A stretch of DNA of 64,000 nt from Phallus indusiatus (lineage: Eukaryota; Basidiomycota; Agaricomycetes; Phallales; Phallaceae): assembly GCA_027605045.1 (NCBI GenBank), contig JAQFWX010000014.1, positions 1,051,391-1,115,390 on the forward strand. The letters are read 5' to 3'. The notes beneath the pieces are model-generated. The model ran no database searches. It was given only the letters and a program-made list of their open reading frames with translations, and was not told the DNA's origin. Below, in pieces: positions 26,356 to 38,456 of the stretch. Position numbers and translations under genes: made by a program. How positions within the stretch are numbered: position 1 is the first letter of the stretch; every line of letters starts with the position of its first letter.

Positions 26356-29300
26356 AGCTGAGTTTACGACACTATAATTATGGCACTGCTGTAACTCACT
26401 AGTAATAACTTAAATTTAAACCACCTAACAGCTTTTCGTGCTTGGATAGAGTCAGATGATAGGACGCGACCACTAATTTCTCCAATGAACTGCCGTTCGA
26501 AGATGTCAGAGATCATCACAGCCTTGTACTTTCATCAGAGCACCAAATGTATGGAAAGGCACGGGTATTGAAATATTGGAATAGGTAGTGGACTCTAAAG
26601 GGAAACGAATGGGAAACGTCATCTTTTTCAATTCATGACTAATCGTAGTTAGTAGGCGTTAGCGCCCACCGAATTGGGTAGCAGTCCATCGGACATCTCT
26701 TCATCGTCCGCAACGGCGTTGACAAGCTGTTGTTCAGAATTTAGCAGCGATAACAGAACGTCGTCTTATCATATCCAACGCAATATATGTATCATCAACT
26801 GGAATCACAACCAACCCAAGTTGAATTAATGCGACTACAAATTCGGACGGTTTTCCGGCAGCACTTCCTGCGCCCTTTTTGCACCGGCCGGTGCAGCCTT
26901 GGGTCTTCCTGGCCATGTGGATCCAATTAATTGATTCAAGTCGTCATAACTGAGAACATCCTCGCAACTATGGTCCGAACAACTTTCCATGTGTCAAGCG
27001 CGACAGTTCCCCGTGCTCGGCCCCTCCCGGTGATATGTGTCGTCTTCAGTTCTGTCAGCCTTACATGGTAGTATATCCCAAATTATGGCCATGCTGATTT
27101 AAGCTCATGCGCGTTTGTGATCCTGAGCTGAGTGACGTCTACAGTCTGTTGCCTTCACCCCAAGTCAACGACGACAACGGTTCAGTGGCGGAATCAAACC
27201 AATCCAGTCGGATTTTCGTTATGCTCGTATCAGAAATAAAATAGAATGGACTCGGTTCAGCCGATGATTCTGGATCTGGGACGTTCTTCAGTCGCGCGGT
27301 CTGACCAAGCCCCTCAAGTACTTTTTCCTCTCCGTCGTCGAGCTTTTTATTACAACTCATCCTGTCCACATCACTAATGGTTGGTTCTTTTCGGACAGTT
27401 TTGAACTGGTTGAAGGATGGGCTGACGGCAGTGCTCTTGACGTAAATACGCATCATTTTTTTGGTATCATTGAGATCATTATCACTAACTCTTTTAAATA
27501 GTATTAGATGATCTCAGAATGTAAAATCCCAGGCTACAGCGTTGGCTCATTTGTGTCACACCAAGGCGAAAACCGAAAACGGAATGTGTTATCTTCATTC
27601 AGATATTCGCCAGCGCCGGAGGGTCGTGCAACCAATAGTTTTCAGGTGTCAGTACCATTCCTTATTCATAAAACAGACGGAATAAAGACCTCAGAGATCT
27701 CGATTAGACCTACTCTATCTTTCATTTCCACGCCATGAGCTATATAAGTATTATGACGAAATGCAACATTGGCATCTGCACACTGCAAGAAAGAAAAGAA
27801 CGCGATCGTGGTACACCACTGAATGAGAATAAGGTATGTTTGAGATCCTGTACTCAGAACAGACAAGATCATAATACGAAAACAATGGGATCACAAAGCG
27901 TATTAGCCGTCCTCATCTACAGCGAACTTCATCACAAGTCAGCGGAAACGGTTGTCGGCGGCGGATTTTAAGAATCCACATATGTCACTTGCACACTTAT
28001 ATCATGATCAAAAAAGGATTGATTCAGCCGAAATTACACACCTGGGATGTTCAAGTCAAAACGACTCTGTCCGCCGATTTAGGCTGTCCATCTCGCAAGT
28101 CCATCATCAAGCTTCTCGATGATAGCTCATCCTCAGAGGTGAGAGATATCATCTCGAAAGTTGGGACAATCAGCGTGACCGGACGCACGGGCAGGGTGTT
28201 ATCATCAAAACTTTGGCACAGGTTATGGAATGAATCGATCATGTTGTATCTATAGGGGACAGTTGGGAGTCTTTTTTGGAGCAACGTCCATTTGAATCAC
28301 GATAGATGTCAAAGCTCCCCATCCAGATGTCACTCGGCGCAGGGATTACTTATTGAATGTTTCTCGAATGCTTCCATTATTACAGCGAATCCATTCAACC
28401 GCATCCTTGAACTCAAAAGGTGTTTGTCGAAACGTAACGACGACGTTTGTCAGCCAGCACCAAGAACAGAATCCGATCTCGGAACGCTACTTAGTGATCA
28501 AGGTGAGACGGGAAATTAGTCTTACGCGGACCTTATTTATTTTGTATAGACTGTCCCATTCACGCAGTGGCGCAATCCTGACTGATGAATGAACGTTAAT
28601 GAACCTTCAATGCTAAAAACGGCCGCGGTGCGCAGTAGCTTCTCAGTTCCATCAATTTTCAGTCATCTCCTGAGAATCAATCCAGAAACCATCGGAAAAG
28701 CGCCCATCGGCTTCCAAAAAGTTTAGCCAACTGACCGGCAAACAGTAAAAAAAAACAAAGGAAATGCATAGCTTCTAGGGCTGCGCGCAAAGATACGAAA
28801 TAAATGGAAATAGTAATCAAAGTAAATACAACCCTGCCTCTAGCGAGGCGTGCGTAACAGCATTTTTCCCCCTGAAGAGCAACAACGGTCCACAAACTAT
28901 CAGGTTCTACGTAAATTTATCTCCAGGTCACCACGAATGATTCCCCCAGCTGTCCATAAATGCTAGACTAGGTCTATATACTTTATTGACAATAACTCCA
29001 TAAAAAATAATAAAAAAAAGTAAATACATCATATCACTTCTCCTGGATCCCACATACTCATGCAAAACATAACTCAGATTAGCTGATATCGTTTTCTGGT
29101 CCAAAAGGAAGATGAATTCATATTTCACAAGACACGAACCAACAACTGTTAGCGACCGTAAATGGCTAGACTTTGAAGCTGTCTGAAAGTCCCATCAATT
29201 TTACAGCCAATATAGAAAAACGCTTTCACAACTATCCGACTCGTCATGTACACCTTCGTGTATCGCACAAAAACTCATAGCCCAAAAGCAAGATTATAAC

Positions 29301-29965
29301 AGTTATAATGATTCGCGAAGGCAATTAAGGGCTTTGTTCGGCTATAGGGACTTTCAGAAGGCTTCTAAGATGGCCACTGAGGCCACTAAGTTATATATCC
29401 CACCATTGCTATAGTTTCATATGATGATAAGATTTCCCCGCTTATAGGATTAATTGGAAGGGAATGCTGATGAATCGTCTGGGTCAGGCATTGCATTTTA
29501 CTATAACTACCGTGATCATCTATCGTGAAGACCACAGTATACTTCGAAGTGGAGTCTTTCAACCAACCGTGGGCAGAACATTAAATCAAACCTATAGCTC
29601 AATTATTATGCAGCCTCTGAAACTTATCAATGGCCTGGGCTTCGACTCTGAAGCACACCCCCCATCTTGAAACTTTCAGAGCACCCCGGAAATTTCAAGA
29701 TGGGGGGATGTGCTTCAGAGCCGAAAACCAGATCACTGATTGAGTCATTACAAGAGTTACAAAGGCTAAACCGAGATAAGTTCAATCAAAGGAGAAAGTC
29801 TTTCACAGCCTGAGTCATGCGATCAATGAAAATGATTAGCGGCTTTCAAGGCTTACTCCAATTACTATTTAACGCATCATCCTTCCTGTTTGCCTCTCAA
29901 TTTTTTGGATCCATTTTACCGTTTCATTCATAATTGTGTTCGCACTCCGAGCCATCATTCTGAAA
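26356..29965. other. Long intergenic stretch without a convincing gene
   Basis: Only short frames are present. The least unlikely are a 60-residue minus-strand frame at 26734-26916 with a basic start (MARKTQGCTGRCKKG) and a 105-residue minus-strand frame at 27139-27456 (MMRIYVKSTAVSPSFNQ), neither recognised. A 26-27 bp near-perfect inverted repeat lies at 29647-29719. Confidence 0.4.
29647..29719. repeat. Near-perfect 26-bp inverted repeat (hairpin)
   Basis: Arms 29647-29672 and 29693-29719 are complementary except for one extra base, enclosing a loop of about 20 bases. The arms contain a run of six C (or G). It lies 250 bp upstream of gene A in otherwise unstructured DNA. Confidence 0.75.
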
Positions 29966-31719
29966 ATGCATAACAACAGTGTTATCAATGCCACCTCCAC
30001 TACTGCCAGTGGTAGTGCGGTCCCTTCACAACTAATCCAAGAGCTGTATTTAGGGTGGGTTATTATCTCGAATATCAGGTGTTTATCTGATAATCATATA
30101 CTAGTTACGTTCTCAGTCTCGTCTGTGCCAGTAGCTTCAGTGCGTTATTTTATACTGTCTAATACGCCAGTTCAATGATAAAAGTAATGTCTCAGCACTT
30201 GCTCTCTATACTATGGTGCTGGATATGTCACGAGAAGCAACATATATGTGGCTATCGTCCAAACCCTTCAGCATTCTAACTATCTTTTACGCTTTTACGA
30301 GATATGGAATATTAATCAGCCAAGGAATTGCCTTTTGGGTGTTTTTTTTGCCAGTAAGTCGAACAATTTTGAGTCGTTTTCAGATAGTTTACACACAAGT
30401 GCTCCTTTATGCAGGCGAGGTAAGACATCGTCATTACAAAAAATGGGAAACTCAAAAGGAGGAAAAGCTTTTGTAATCTCCTGAATATCCTAGAAAGTGC
30501 TGCATCATCTGCGACGATTATTGGCGCCGGATGTGAGTGTAACATGTTTTATGCAATTTATGAATGAATTTTAAGTGCATGCATTATTATTAGGTATATT
30601 GATCATTCGAGTGTACGCATTATCTGGGAAGAACAAAGTCATATTTGGAACCTTAACCTTCTTCCTCATGGGAGGGCTTATTACCAGCCTTTATGGTAAA
30701 AATCAGTACTACCAATGGGAAAACGTAGCATATTTGACCTTTGTTATAGGCATGGTAGGGACTAATGTCTGCGTCAACCGTCAAAGCGGGTTTGTGATAA
30801 GTCTCAGGCTATGTCAAATTATGATTTGGTTTTAAAATGATTCTATAGCCTTTCACGTAGGTTTAAAAGTGTACCTCTGAATCATAGTGATAATTCTAGG
30901 GATCGTGATATAATTCAGCCATTACTCTCCTGACAGGCACAATCGCAAATATTCTCTATCTTTCAATAGACATAGTTGTCTTTTTTGTTAGTGTATGGAA
31001 GGTTTGGGGCACATGGAAGTCGAAGGGTGAAAGTGGAATCAGAAACCATAATGACATTGTTTCAGTATTACTCAAACAAAGTAAGCTTTGATCATGTCCT
31101 TAACAAAACTGTTTCTGATAGGAAATTACAGCTGTATCACGATTTGGGTAGGTTCAAACAAGGTTTAATTCTTCTGCCAATCTCTGATATTATAGAAAGC
31201 GCTATTATTATTTTGGACAGTACCGTGCTAATACTTGACCTGGTGAGATCTAAGAAAATTCTTCTGATCATGTTTTTTGGAGTTTGATTATATTTTTGGT
31301 AGACCAAGTTTAATATCGTAAATGCGCCGCTCTGTTTAGAATGAAACATATACGGATGCAGTTTCTCATTTAAATTCACATATAGGTTGTAGTCGCTATT
31401 TTAGGCAGTTTAGAGACTAGGTGTGGTTTGCCTTTACTGTTCCGAGGTCATTACGCTCACTGTCTGATCAAGTTTATCCGCCATTCTAATTTCCGGTTTC
31501 ACTTTGGAACTTCGCTAGCGGAATATGGCAGTAATTCAAGCTTCAAATATAACATTACCGACCATTTCATTTGAGGGCATGGCGGATTATATCCATCAAT
31601 CCATTATGGTGGAAATGAGCGATTATGAAAACGTCGATGTGATGGTCCTCGAAGGAGGTGATAACGATCTTCCCGAGGTCGAAGCTGAATTTTCGGAAAC
31701 TGGGTCGATCTTAGTATAG
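29966..31719 (+). pseudogene. DUF6533-like membrane protein gene A
   Basis: Spliced gene related to genes B and C. Exon 1 reads MHNNSVINATSTTASG...LIQELYL; exon 3 has LDMSREATYMWLSSKPFSILTIFYAFTRYGILI (30213 on); a later exon has ILIIRVYALSGKNKVIFGTLTFFLMGGLI (30590 on), the Arg-x-Tyr-Ala-Leu signature after a membrane helix; then ANILYLSIDIVVFFVSVWKVW (30945 on). The last exon ends VIQASNITLPTISFEGMADYIHQSIMVEMSDYEN. Several transmembrane segments are predicted. A TAG occurs in the last exon at about 31518 where genes B and C have Gln, so it may be a pseudogene. The family is known only as multi-pass membrane proteins of unknown function. Confidence 0.6.
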
Positions 31720-32068
31720 TAATTGCGCTTACCTTTGGCATGCTGGAAAGCCAACATTTGTCATTCTGTCAACAAACTTCGAGCAAATAAACTCTTTTAG
31801 CCTATGTGCGTGGCTGTCACTCCCAAGTTGTCAGCGCTTTTTGATAACAACGAGGTATTGTAGCACTTTAGACACGGAAATAAAGTTTTCTATTCTCCTC
31901 TCGACTACGACTTGGACTCGCTAAGGTATAAAGGATACTGCGCATTTCCGGCCCTTTCATGTCGGTGTAGTGATATATGCATGAATCAAATACGCTATAA
32001 GCAAAGAGCTCTGAATTTGATGCAAGTTGTTAAAATTCAGTGGGTTCTGTGCCAGCGTGTACCTCATC
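31720..32068. other. Short intergenic space between convergent gene A and RPC9
   Basis: No coding sequence seen. The 3' ends of gene A (plus) and the RPC9 homologue (minus) face each other here. Confidence 0.4.
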
Positions 32069-33151
32069 CTAGTCGACTTCATCCCCAACTTCTAAATCGC
32101 CCTCGAATCTGCCTCCATCATCCACAAACCCATCGTCGTCATAATCCCACGCCATCTGTTCCTCTTCCTCCTCCTCCAAATCTTGTTCAGGCTCTGCTTC
32201 AATGCGGGGTATATGTCCTTGCTCGGGATATTCAACACCGGGTAAATTTTCTTCAGTCCCATCTTTAGGAACGACACGTGTCAGAGAGAAAGAGAATATT
32301 ATTTAAATGTGTAAGACATACTCTGGCCCCCGAGCGTCTCTGTCAAAGAGTTTCCGACCAGATCTAATATTTCGTCCATCGTGTTACTTAGTCGATCTTC
32401 GAGTTCTTCTACTATCTATTAAGGGAGCAAGTCAAAACGAAAAAACGTAATTGCACACACTACCTATCTAGGTGTGTGTAAATGCATTTCTCCTCCTCAC
32501 CAGGTGTGTTCTATGTGCTGGACCAGGTCCAAACACCATAGTCACGAATACCTCCATAAAAAAAAAAAAAAACGTAATTGCAATGAATGGGGAAGATATC
32601 ACACACAACATACAGTTTCACTGCCTGAGTAGGAGCAAGATTTACAATCTGAAGTTTTTCAGCTTTGGTGAGGTCGTATTTTCGTAAGCTTCTGGTGAGC
32701 GTGGTGATGCCACTCGCACTTTGGCGTGGGGTGGGCTGGAAAGGAGCCGTAAGATGTGCAATCGCCTGGCGACATAGCCAAGAAAACAAAAAATGAATAC
32801 ACCCTTGTTCAAATAGTATTCAAATGTAATAACATACCTCAAATTCCACAGTTCGCAAGTTTTCACAAACTTCGGGTATGGGAGGTTGATGAGACACAAA
32901 TGTGCTGAATTCCGAGTCATCATTTTTGTTATTGCTATTGCCATTTTGTTGTTGAAGCGCTGTTTCCTTTTATTTTTGAAAGGCAAGAGCTGCTCGGGTT
33001 TCCGCTAACTGTTCTTGCTCAAGTTCACGAAGTAAGGCCAGAACTTCAAAGTTTGAAAGCAGATGCGCACGGGGATTTACGACCTGGTTTAAGAAATTTT
33101 GTCCCTTATGAAACAGAAGATCAAGTTTACAAACAAAATGCTGACCTCCAT
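32069..33151 (-). pseudogene. RPC9: RNA polymerase III subunit RPC9 (Rpc17/CGRP-RCP) homologue with in-frame stop
   Basis: Hand-spliced exons: ATG at 33149-33151 with a two-codon first exon; then NPRAHLLSNFEVLALLRELEQEQLAETRAAL; after a stop, ALQQQNGNSNNKNDDSEF...VCENLRTVEFE; then AIAHLTAPFQ...LRKYDLTKAEKLQIVNLAPTQAVKLYV; then IVEELEDRLSNTMDEILDLVG (about 32320-32420); and an acidic C-terminal tail ending EGDLEVGDEVD. The motif LTKAEKLQIVNLAPT and the following IVEELEDR are diagnostic of RPC9, which pairs with RPC8 in the Pol III stalk. A TAA at 32970-32972 lies in frame in the middle (FQK stop KET), with no intron able to remove it. RPC9 is essential in yeast, so another allele or a sequence error is possible. 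Confidence 0.7.
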
Positions 33152-33537
33152 TGAAATCAATTACATACGGCACTTTGCAAAGTCCCGGCTTCACGCAGGT
33201 GGCACGCGTGGAAACTTTCAAACAGGACTGAAGCCTGGCGCCCTGGTGTGACAATTTTGAGTCACATCCCAGGCGTTCAGCTCGTTCTTGTGGAAGGCGA
33301 CTGGGACTGCACCGAAAGAAACACCCCATTATAGTTCTTCAGAACAATCTCCAGTTCTGTTAGAGATTAGAAGTAAATACCGATAAGGAGTTATTCAACT
33401 CATCATTCGTTGCGTAAACCACCACCACCATACTCTTTCCTTCTGATCTTTCTCTTCCATCCCCAAAGCTCATTATCTTCCTCTGGGTTCTCCTCTTCTA
33501 TATATCAACGGAGACTTCTGAAACTCAATAATCAGCC

Positions 33538-34480
33538 ATGTCTCGAGATTTCGATAATCAGTCCAACGTGTCCTCATACTTCAATCCCCGGCCCCACAAC
33601 AGCAACAACGCCCAGAATTCCATGGCAATATCTATGGAAGCTAATGATTTCATTACGGGAGGAGCGGGTGAAAACGGATTAATCGTACCTGGACGAGGTA
33701 AACGCACGTACTCGCTTTCAGCAATGTCACCCACCTCTCGCTGAAGAATCCATACGTAAACCGACGAGGAGCCGATTCGACTACGAGCTCAGCTTATTAC
33801 AACAACTCTCACGCTCCTCGTTTCTCGCGAAGCAGCGTTGAACTGCCAACAAGAGATATGGAAGCGAACAATCTGGACTATCAACAGCGACAGCGACAGC
33901 AGCAAAGAGTGATGACCTGGTTCGGTAGACGCGGGATATGACCGGTGCAAAATCAAGAAAACGTCAAGTAAAGCGCGAAGAGTGGGCTTCTCGTTGGTGT
34001 TTCCTCCGCCGTGAAGAACAGTTTCTTAGGCGCAGGTTCCTCGCGGGAGCAAATTCGTCTTTATTCTTTTCGGGGATATGCGGTGCTATTGGTATTACTC
34101 TTGCGTTTACTATCCCGCGTGTTCCCTGGTATTTTGATTATTGCGGGTACACCGCTCAGTGAGGGGGAAGAACATCGAGGCTCCCTACCAACTCACCTTC
34201 GTCGTTAATCTGAATCTTCAAATCGACGCGCACACACAGCACTTGATTCCGATTGGATTCAGCTCTTTTGATACTACTCTCTTCGGCTTGAAGGGTTGAT
34301 ATTGGAACGGGTCATGTTTCAGACTTTCCTGCTCAACAAGTTCGTGAACTATTTACAGCTTCCTATCGATTTCAACTATACGGCTGTCAATCAATCCGAT
34401 GTCACCCGTTCGTGCTCATATCCTTTACATGACGCACACGCTTTTGGTAGGGTATGGCATCTACAACGCGTGTCGTGATA
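33538..34480 (+). pseudogene. Broken single-pass membrane protein gene
   Basis: Pieces in different plus frames line up as one protein. The N-terminal part is MSRDFDNQSNVSSYFNPRP, then a Ser/Arg-rich cytosolic stretch (PYVNRRGADSTTSSAYYNN...LPTRDMEANNLDYQQRQRQQQ), a basic patch with one membrane helix (FFSGICGAIGITLAFTIPRVPWYF, 34060-34145), and a region ending NLNLQIDAHTQHLIPIGFSSFDTTLFGLK (34190-34290). The order cytosolic tail, single helix, then a beta-rich extracytosolic domain with such NLNL motifs is seen in a group of fungal proteins of unknown role. Multiple frameshifts or introns separate the parts; I could not make a clean gene model. Confidence 0.45.
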
Positions 34481-34938
34481 CACTATCCGTCGACAGCGTT
34501 TAGGTTTTTATAACCTTTTCCGGTATCGAAAAATGTTCATTGGTATAGAACCGATGACTAGTATGAAGTGACTACAGCTTTTTCAGATTAATATTTCGTT
34601 CCACGCCTTCTTCCCCCTATCCTCTAATCTTAATCTAACACCGTCTTCCTCGTATACTGTTTTTCTACTCATCGGACATATTTCGGATGGTCAAATAATC
34701 TTTCTCTATTAATTAGTGCAATACTTATTGCCTTACAATACATGTTACCATGCTTTCAACCGGAACCACTCTGGCGCACCCCACATATTACATCCATGTA
34801 AACATTCAAAGCATTTGCATCTCATATGAACATGACTTAAAAAGAGCTCCATTCGTCATGATGCCTTAACCCACAGACTGTGACACTCTCATTGGCTGTT
34901 CGGTTTTCCTACCGAAGTGCACTTAAGGAGTCAACCAA
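34481..34938. other. Intergenic, nothing recognised
   Basis: AT-rich sequence between a plus-strand gene remnant and the minus-strand gene at 34939. No ORF or repeat stands out. Confidence 0.4.
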
Positions 34939-35639
34939 TCAATCTGAAAAACATACTTTCGCAAATTGACGCATGGTGTGTCGTAGTCTCTTGTCCAGCA
35001 GTGCCATCTCTGCTTCCAGTTCCTTCACCTTTGTTTCAATCCCGTCCAGCTTCTGCATCAAAGAAGTAGATACTGTGTGTAATGCTACTTCAAGTGCAAG
35101 AAACCATATAGGAGCCCTTACATAGCCCTTACATAGAAAATCAGCCTCATGAACTTGAAGAAATTCATAAAGAAATGAAGGTTGTACATATATTGATACA
35201 GAGACCTACACATGGACTGGGGGTCTTAAATTCGATCGGGTACTTTGGACGTTTGCGACATGAGCTTGTATCTCAGCTCCATCTCTTCTTCTCCCGTGGC
35301 TACTGTGACTGGAATGTGCGTTCCCGGCGGCAGCACTGATCTGAAATGCTGCAAACGATGCTCGTCCAGCGTGATCCATCGGGATAATTGTTGATGGCTC
35401 TTCCCTACACCCGATCCTCCAGCAATAGCAGTATCGAAATTGACGACACGAATGGGGGGAAGCATATCGGCGTTCGTGATAGGCAAAAGACGAGAGGCGA
35501 GGGGCATTTCTCGTAAACGGAGGTGCATCTTTCTGAGCGATTCGAGCCTCGAATTTCGATATGTTGAGGCGATAGAATCTTGTAACCAGAAGATCTCATC
35601 GATTGCTAGTTGTACGATAGAGTCTTCGCTGGGATCCAT
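34939..35639 (-). CDS. Unknown protein with C-terminal coiled coil
   Basis: Two-exon model. Exon 1 (about 35249-35639) reads MDPSEDSIVQLAIDEIFWLQDSIASTYRNSRLESLRKMHLRLREMPLASRLLPI...GEEEMELRYKLMSQTSK with a GTACCC donor; exon 2 (34939 to about 35055) reads KLDGIETKVKELEAEMALLDKRLRHTMRQFAKV, a heptad-repeat coiled coil, and stops at 34939-34941. The total is about 170 residues. An upstream in-frame extension to 35864 exists, but the ATG at 35637-35639 has a better context and the extension looks like intron or UTR. I do not recognise the family; helical N- and C-termini suggest a subunit of a complex. Confidence 0.55.
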
Positions 35640-36699
35640 CCTACTACTGCTAACATAGGAGGATTTCGGATCGTCACGCCATTTGAAAATAAATTGAGAG
35701 ACATTTACCTTGAAAATGTTGTATGTTTGACAAACACCGAGGGTTTTTAATGACCACTTGAGGAACCCTGGCGAGGCTGACCTTCGCATTACTTGTCTAT
35801 TATAGCATGGGAGCTTCAAGTTTAGAAGACCTCTGTCGATGCTCTCCGAAATTTTAACATGCACGTTCTCATTACTCCGTGCAGCATTACTCGCAGCTTT
35901 ATCGGAGAAAAGTATTGAGAGGGTTCAAAAGGGTGCGATGGACGCAAGATGGAGTCTGATGGACGTGACAGTGACTTCTGGAGGCCGTGCCGTGCCGGAC
36001 TCGGACCGTATTTACTTCAAACTCAATTTCCCTTCCTTTCCGCTTTTTCATTTCTTCAACATCTTTATAAAATTTGGATGCATTTTCATCATTCTGTTTT
36101 TATAAAATCATTGTCACTCGATGGCATTGACTCGGAGGATTCAATCTGTGTACTCTCTCTCGGATCTCTGTCAGAAATCGGGAGCGGATTCCTGAGTATG
36201 TTGTATACCCCATTCAAACGCTTGATTATTTAGCGCCTAATTACATAATATGTATATACTGTAAATTAGATTCCGCGACTCATATTACTATTTCTGTCAC
36301 TCTTTCTGATTCGCGAAGTCTTTCCTTTCGTGGGATAAACGTATTGCTACTCAGAGAGATTGGTAAATATTATACTTAACCTTGAGTTCGAAATGATTAC
36401 CTTTGTTTTTCCTGATACCCGAAAAATATTTCTCTTCCAGACCCTAGCCCAAGCTCAAGCCAACTGCCAGCCAGACTCCGGTATTGGCACACTGGCAGCT
36501 AAAAGCTGAAAACTGAGTAGGGACAGCGATTGTAGGAATTTGATCGGCCGAAGGGTAAATGTTTTAGTAGTTTCTCAGGCTTATTACATTTTCAGTACCA
36601 TGTCGCAGGCAACAATAATGTTAATTCGGTTAACGATACAGAAAAGAAGGAATATTCTAGTTTTATATCAAGTCCAACATGCAAGAAATGATTATTATC
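35640..36699. other. Intergenic, divergent of gene B end
   Basis: Contains the presumed promoter and 5' UTR of the gene at 34939-35639 and no convincing coding sequence. AT-rich after 36000. Confidence 0.35.
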
Positions 36700-38456
36700 T
36701 TAAGCCGACTCTTCGCATCCAGCTTCGACATTTAGCGATCCTACTGGTAGGGGTTCGATATCGTCACCAGCACCTTCCATGACCACAGCGTTTTCGTGAT
36801 CGCTCATTTCCACCATAATAGACTGGTGCATATAACCAATCACACTTTGAAATTGAAAGCTCGATAACGTTATATTCGTGGCTTGAATTACTGATGAATT
36901 TTGTTGACGAAGATCCAAAGTGAAGCCCGTGAGTAGGATAGCCGATATACTAGTAGTTTATAGATGAATAAGGTGAACCTTGAAATAAGAAGGTAGGTCA
37001 CACCTTCTTCCGAAGCCGTTCAGGATAAATGTCACCCCCTGATGTGGTAGTATAAATCTGGACTTGAGACTGCACTACTGATGCAATATTTTGACAATAA
37101 AGTGTACTCACAGTCTTCAGTCCGATCTATGGATCAAAATCAAATCTTAATAAAAAAATCAGAATTAGCATCGATTTACTAGGTTAACGACTGCAAGAGT
37201 GCCACTGAAACAAACTACAAAGCTATTTCAAAGAGGCGACATCAGACTTTGACAAAAGAATATCAACTTGAGTATTGTTCAAACCTACCAGAACCGTGAT
37301 ATAACTGCAATCCTCATTATTCCATTATTTAACAACTTTCAAAGTATAATTGGAACTTACTCTGTCTACGGAATACAGAAACAAGGTCGTTGTTTTTTCG
37401 AATGCCAGCTTCACCCTTCAGCTTCCAAGGAGCCCAAGTATTCCATAAACAAATACCAAAGATAGCTAATTCCAATAGAATGACTGAGATGTTCCACAAA
37501 ACGTACAACAGGTTAAGTCCGGCTAGATCATATCATAGTTAAAGCACCATAAGGTGAGTACGCTTTCATCAAGACTTTACCAACAAAACTGGAAAAGAGT
37601 CAAGGTTCACATTTTCAATAAGGTAATTTGAAATAACAGACGTTGTCGGAAGACATCTACCAAATATTACAGAGGCTAAACGAGGGAAAAAATGAAGTGA
37701 GCCAATAGTATTGTACTAGGAATAGAATCCTCACTATAAATGTTTACAATGAAACCTCCCACTGAAGGGAAGATCAAGGTTCCAAGTATGGCCTTATTCC
37801 CTTGGCACAGGGCATATGCTCGAATAATAGATATGCCTGATCCATAAATGTAAAACCATTTTCTCATTTATGTCATATTGGACTAACCATGGATACCAAC
37901 ATCTGCTATCAAAACCATAACATCACCTATGTTAGCCAGGTCGTTGCAAAAGCTTTTACTTCTTTGAGATAGATTGATTTTTTGGAAATAATGATGTCTT
38001 GTTACCTTGAGGCATCCTACAGTGAAGGAATGTTCAGCGTTGTTTGGACAATAAAGTAAACTGATTTGGCTTATCACCAAGAAACTCAACCAAACACTGA
38101 TTGCTTGGGTGATTAACATTGCATATCTCGCCATCGCGTAAAGTAAAGTCGGAATAGTGAATGGTTTGGGCGATTTCCACATATACCTCGCTTCTCGTGG
38201 TATGTTCAACACCGTATCGTAAAATATAAGCACTGGCGTATCACTTTTAACAATTAACTGTGCATTTGCAGTTTTTCAGATATGGGATAACTCACCAAGA
38301 GCGCTCAAATTGCAAAGTTCAGCGACATAACTAATAAGTTCATTCATTGGTCAAAGAGTAAACACTCAATCTCCATGATATAACTCACTCCAAATATACT
38401 TCTTGAATTAAAACATCGATGTTGCCACTAGTAGCATTAATGCTATTGTTGTTCAT
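36700..38456 (-). CDS. DUF6533-like multi-pass membrane protein, gene B
   Basis: About eight short introns. Exon 1 (from 38456) MNNNSINATSGNIDVLIQEVYLE; exon 2 YVAELCNLSAL; exon 3 (about 37995-38250) DTPVLIFYDTVLNIPREARYMWKSPKPFTIPTLLYAMARYAMLITQAISVWLSFLVISQI; then GISIIRAYALCQGNKAILGTLIFPSVGGFIVNI (37740-37850), further helices, and a last exon (36700-36890) with NSSVIQATNITLSSFQFQSVIGYMHQSIMVEMSDHENAVVMEGAGDD. The YDxxLxxxREVxxxW pattern followed by RxYAL matches DUF6533 proteins of Agaricomycetes; role unknown, probably plasma membrane. Closely similar to gene C at 47291, its tandem duplicate. Confidence 0.65.
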
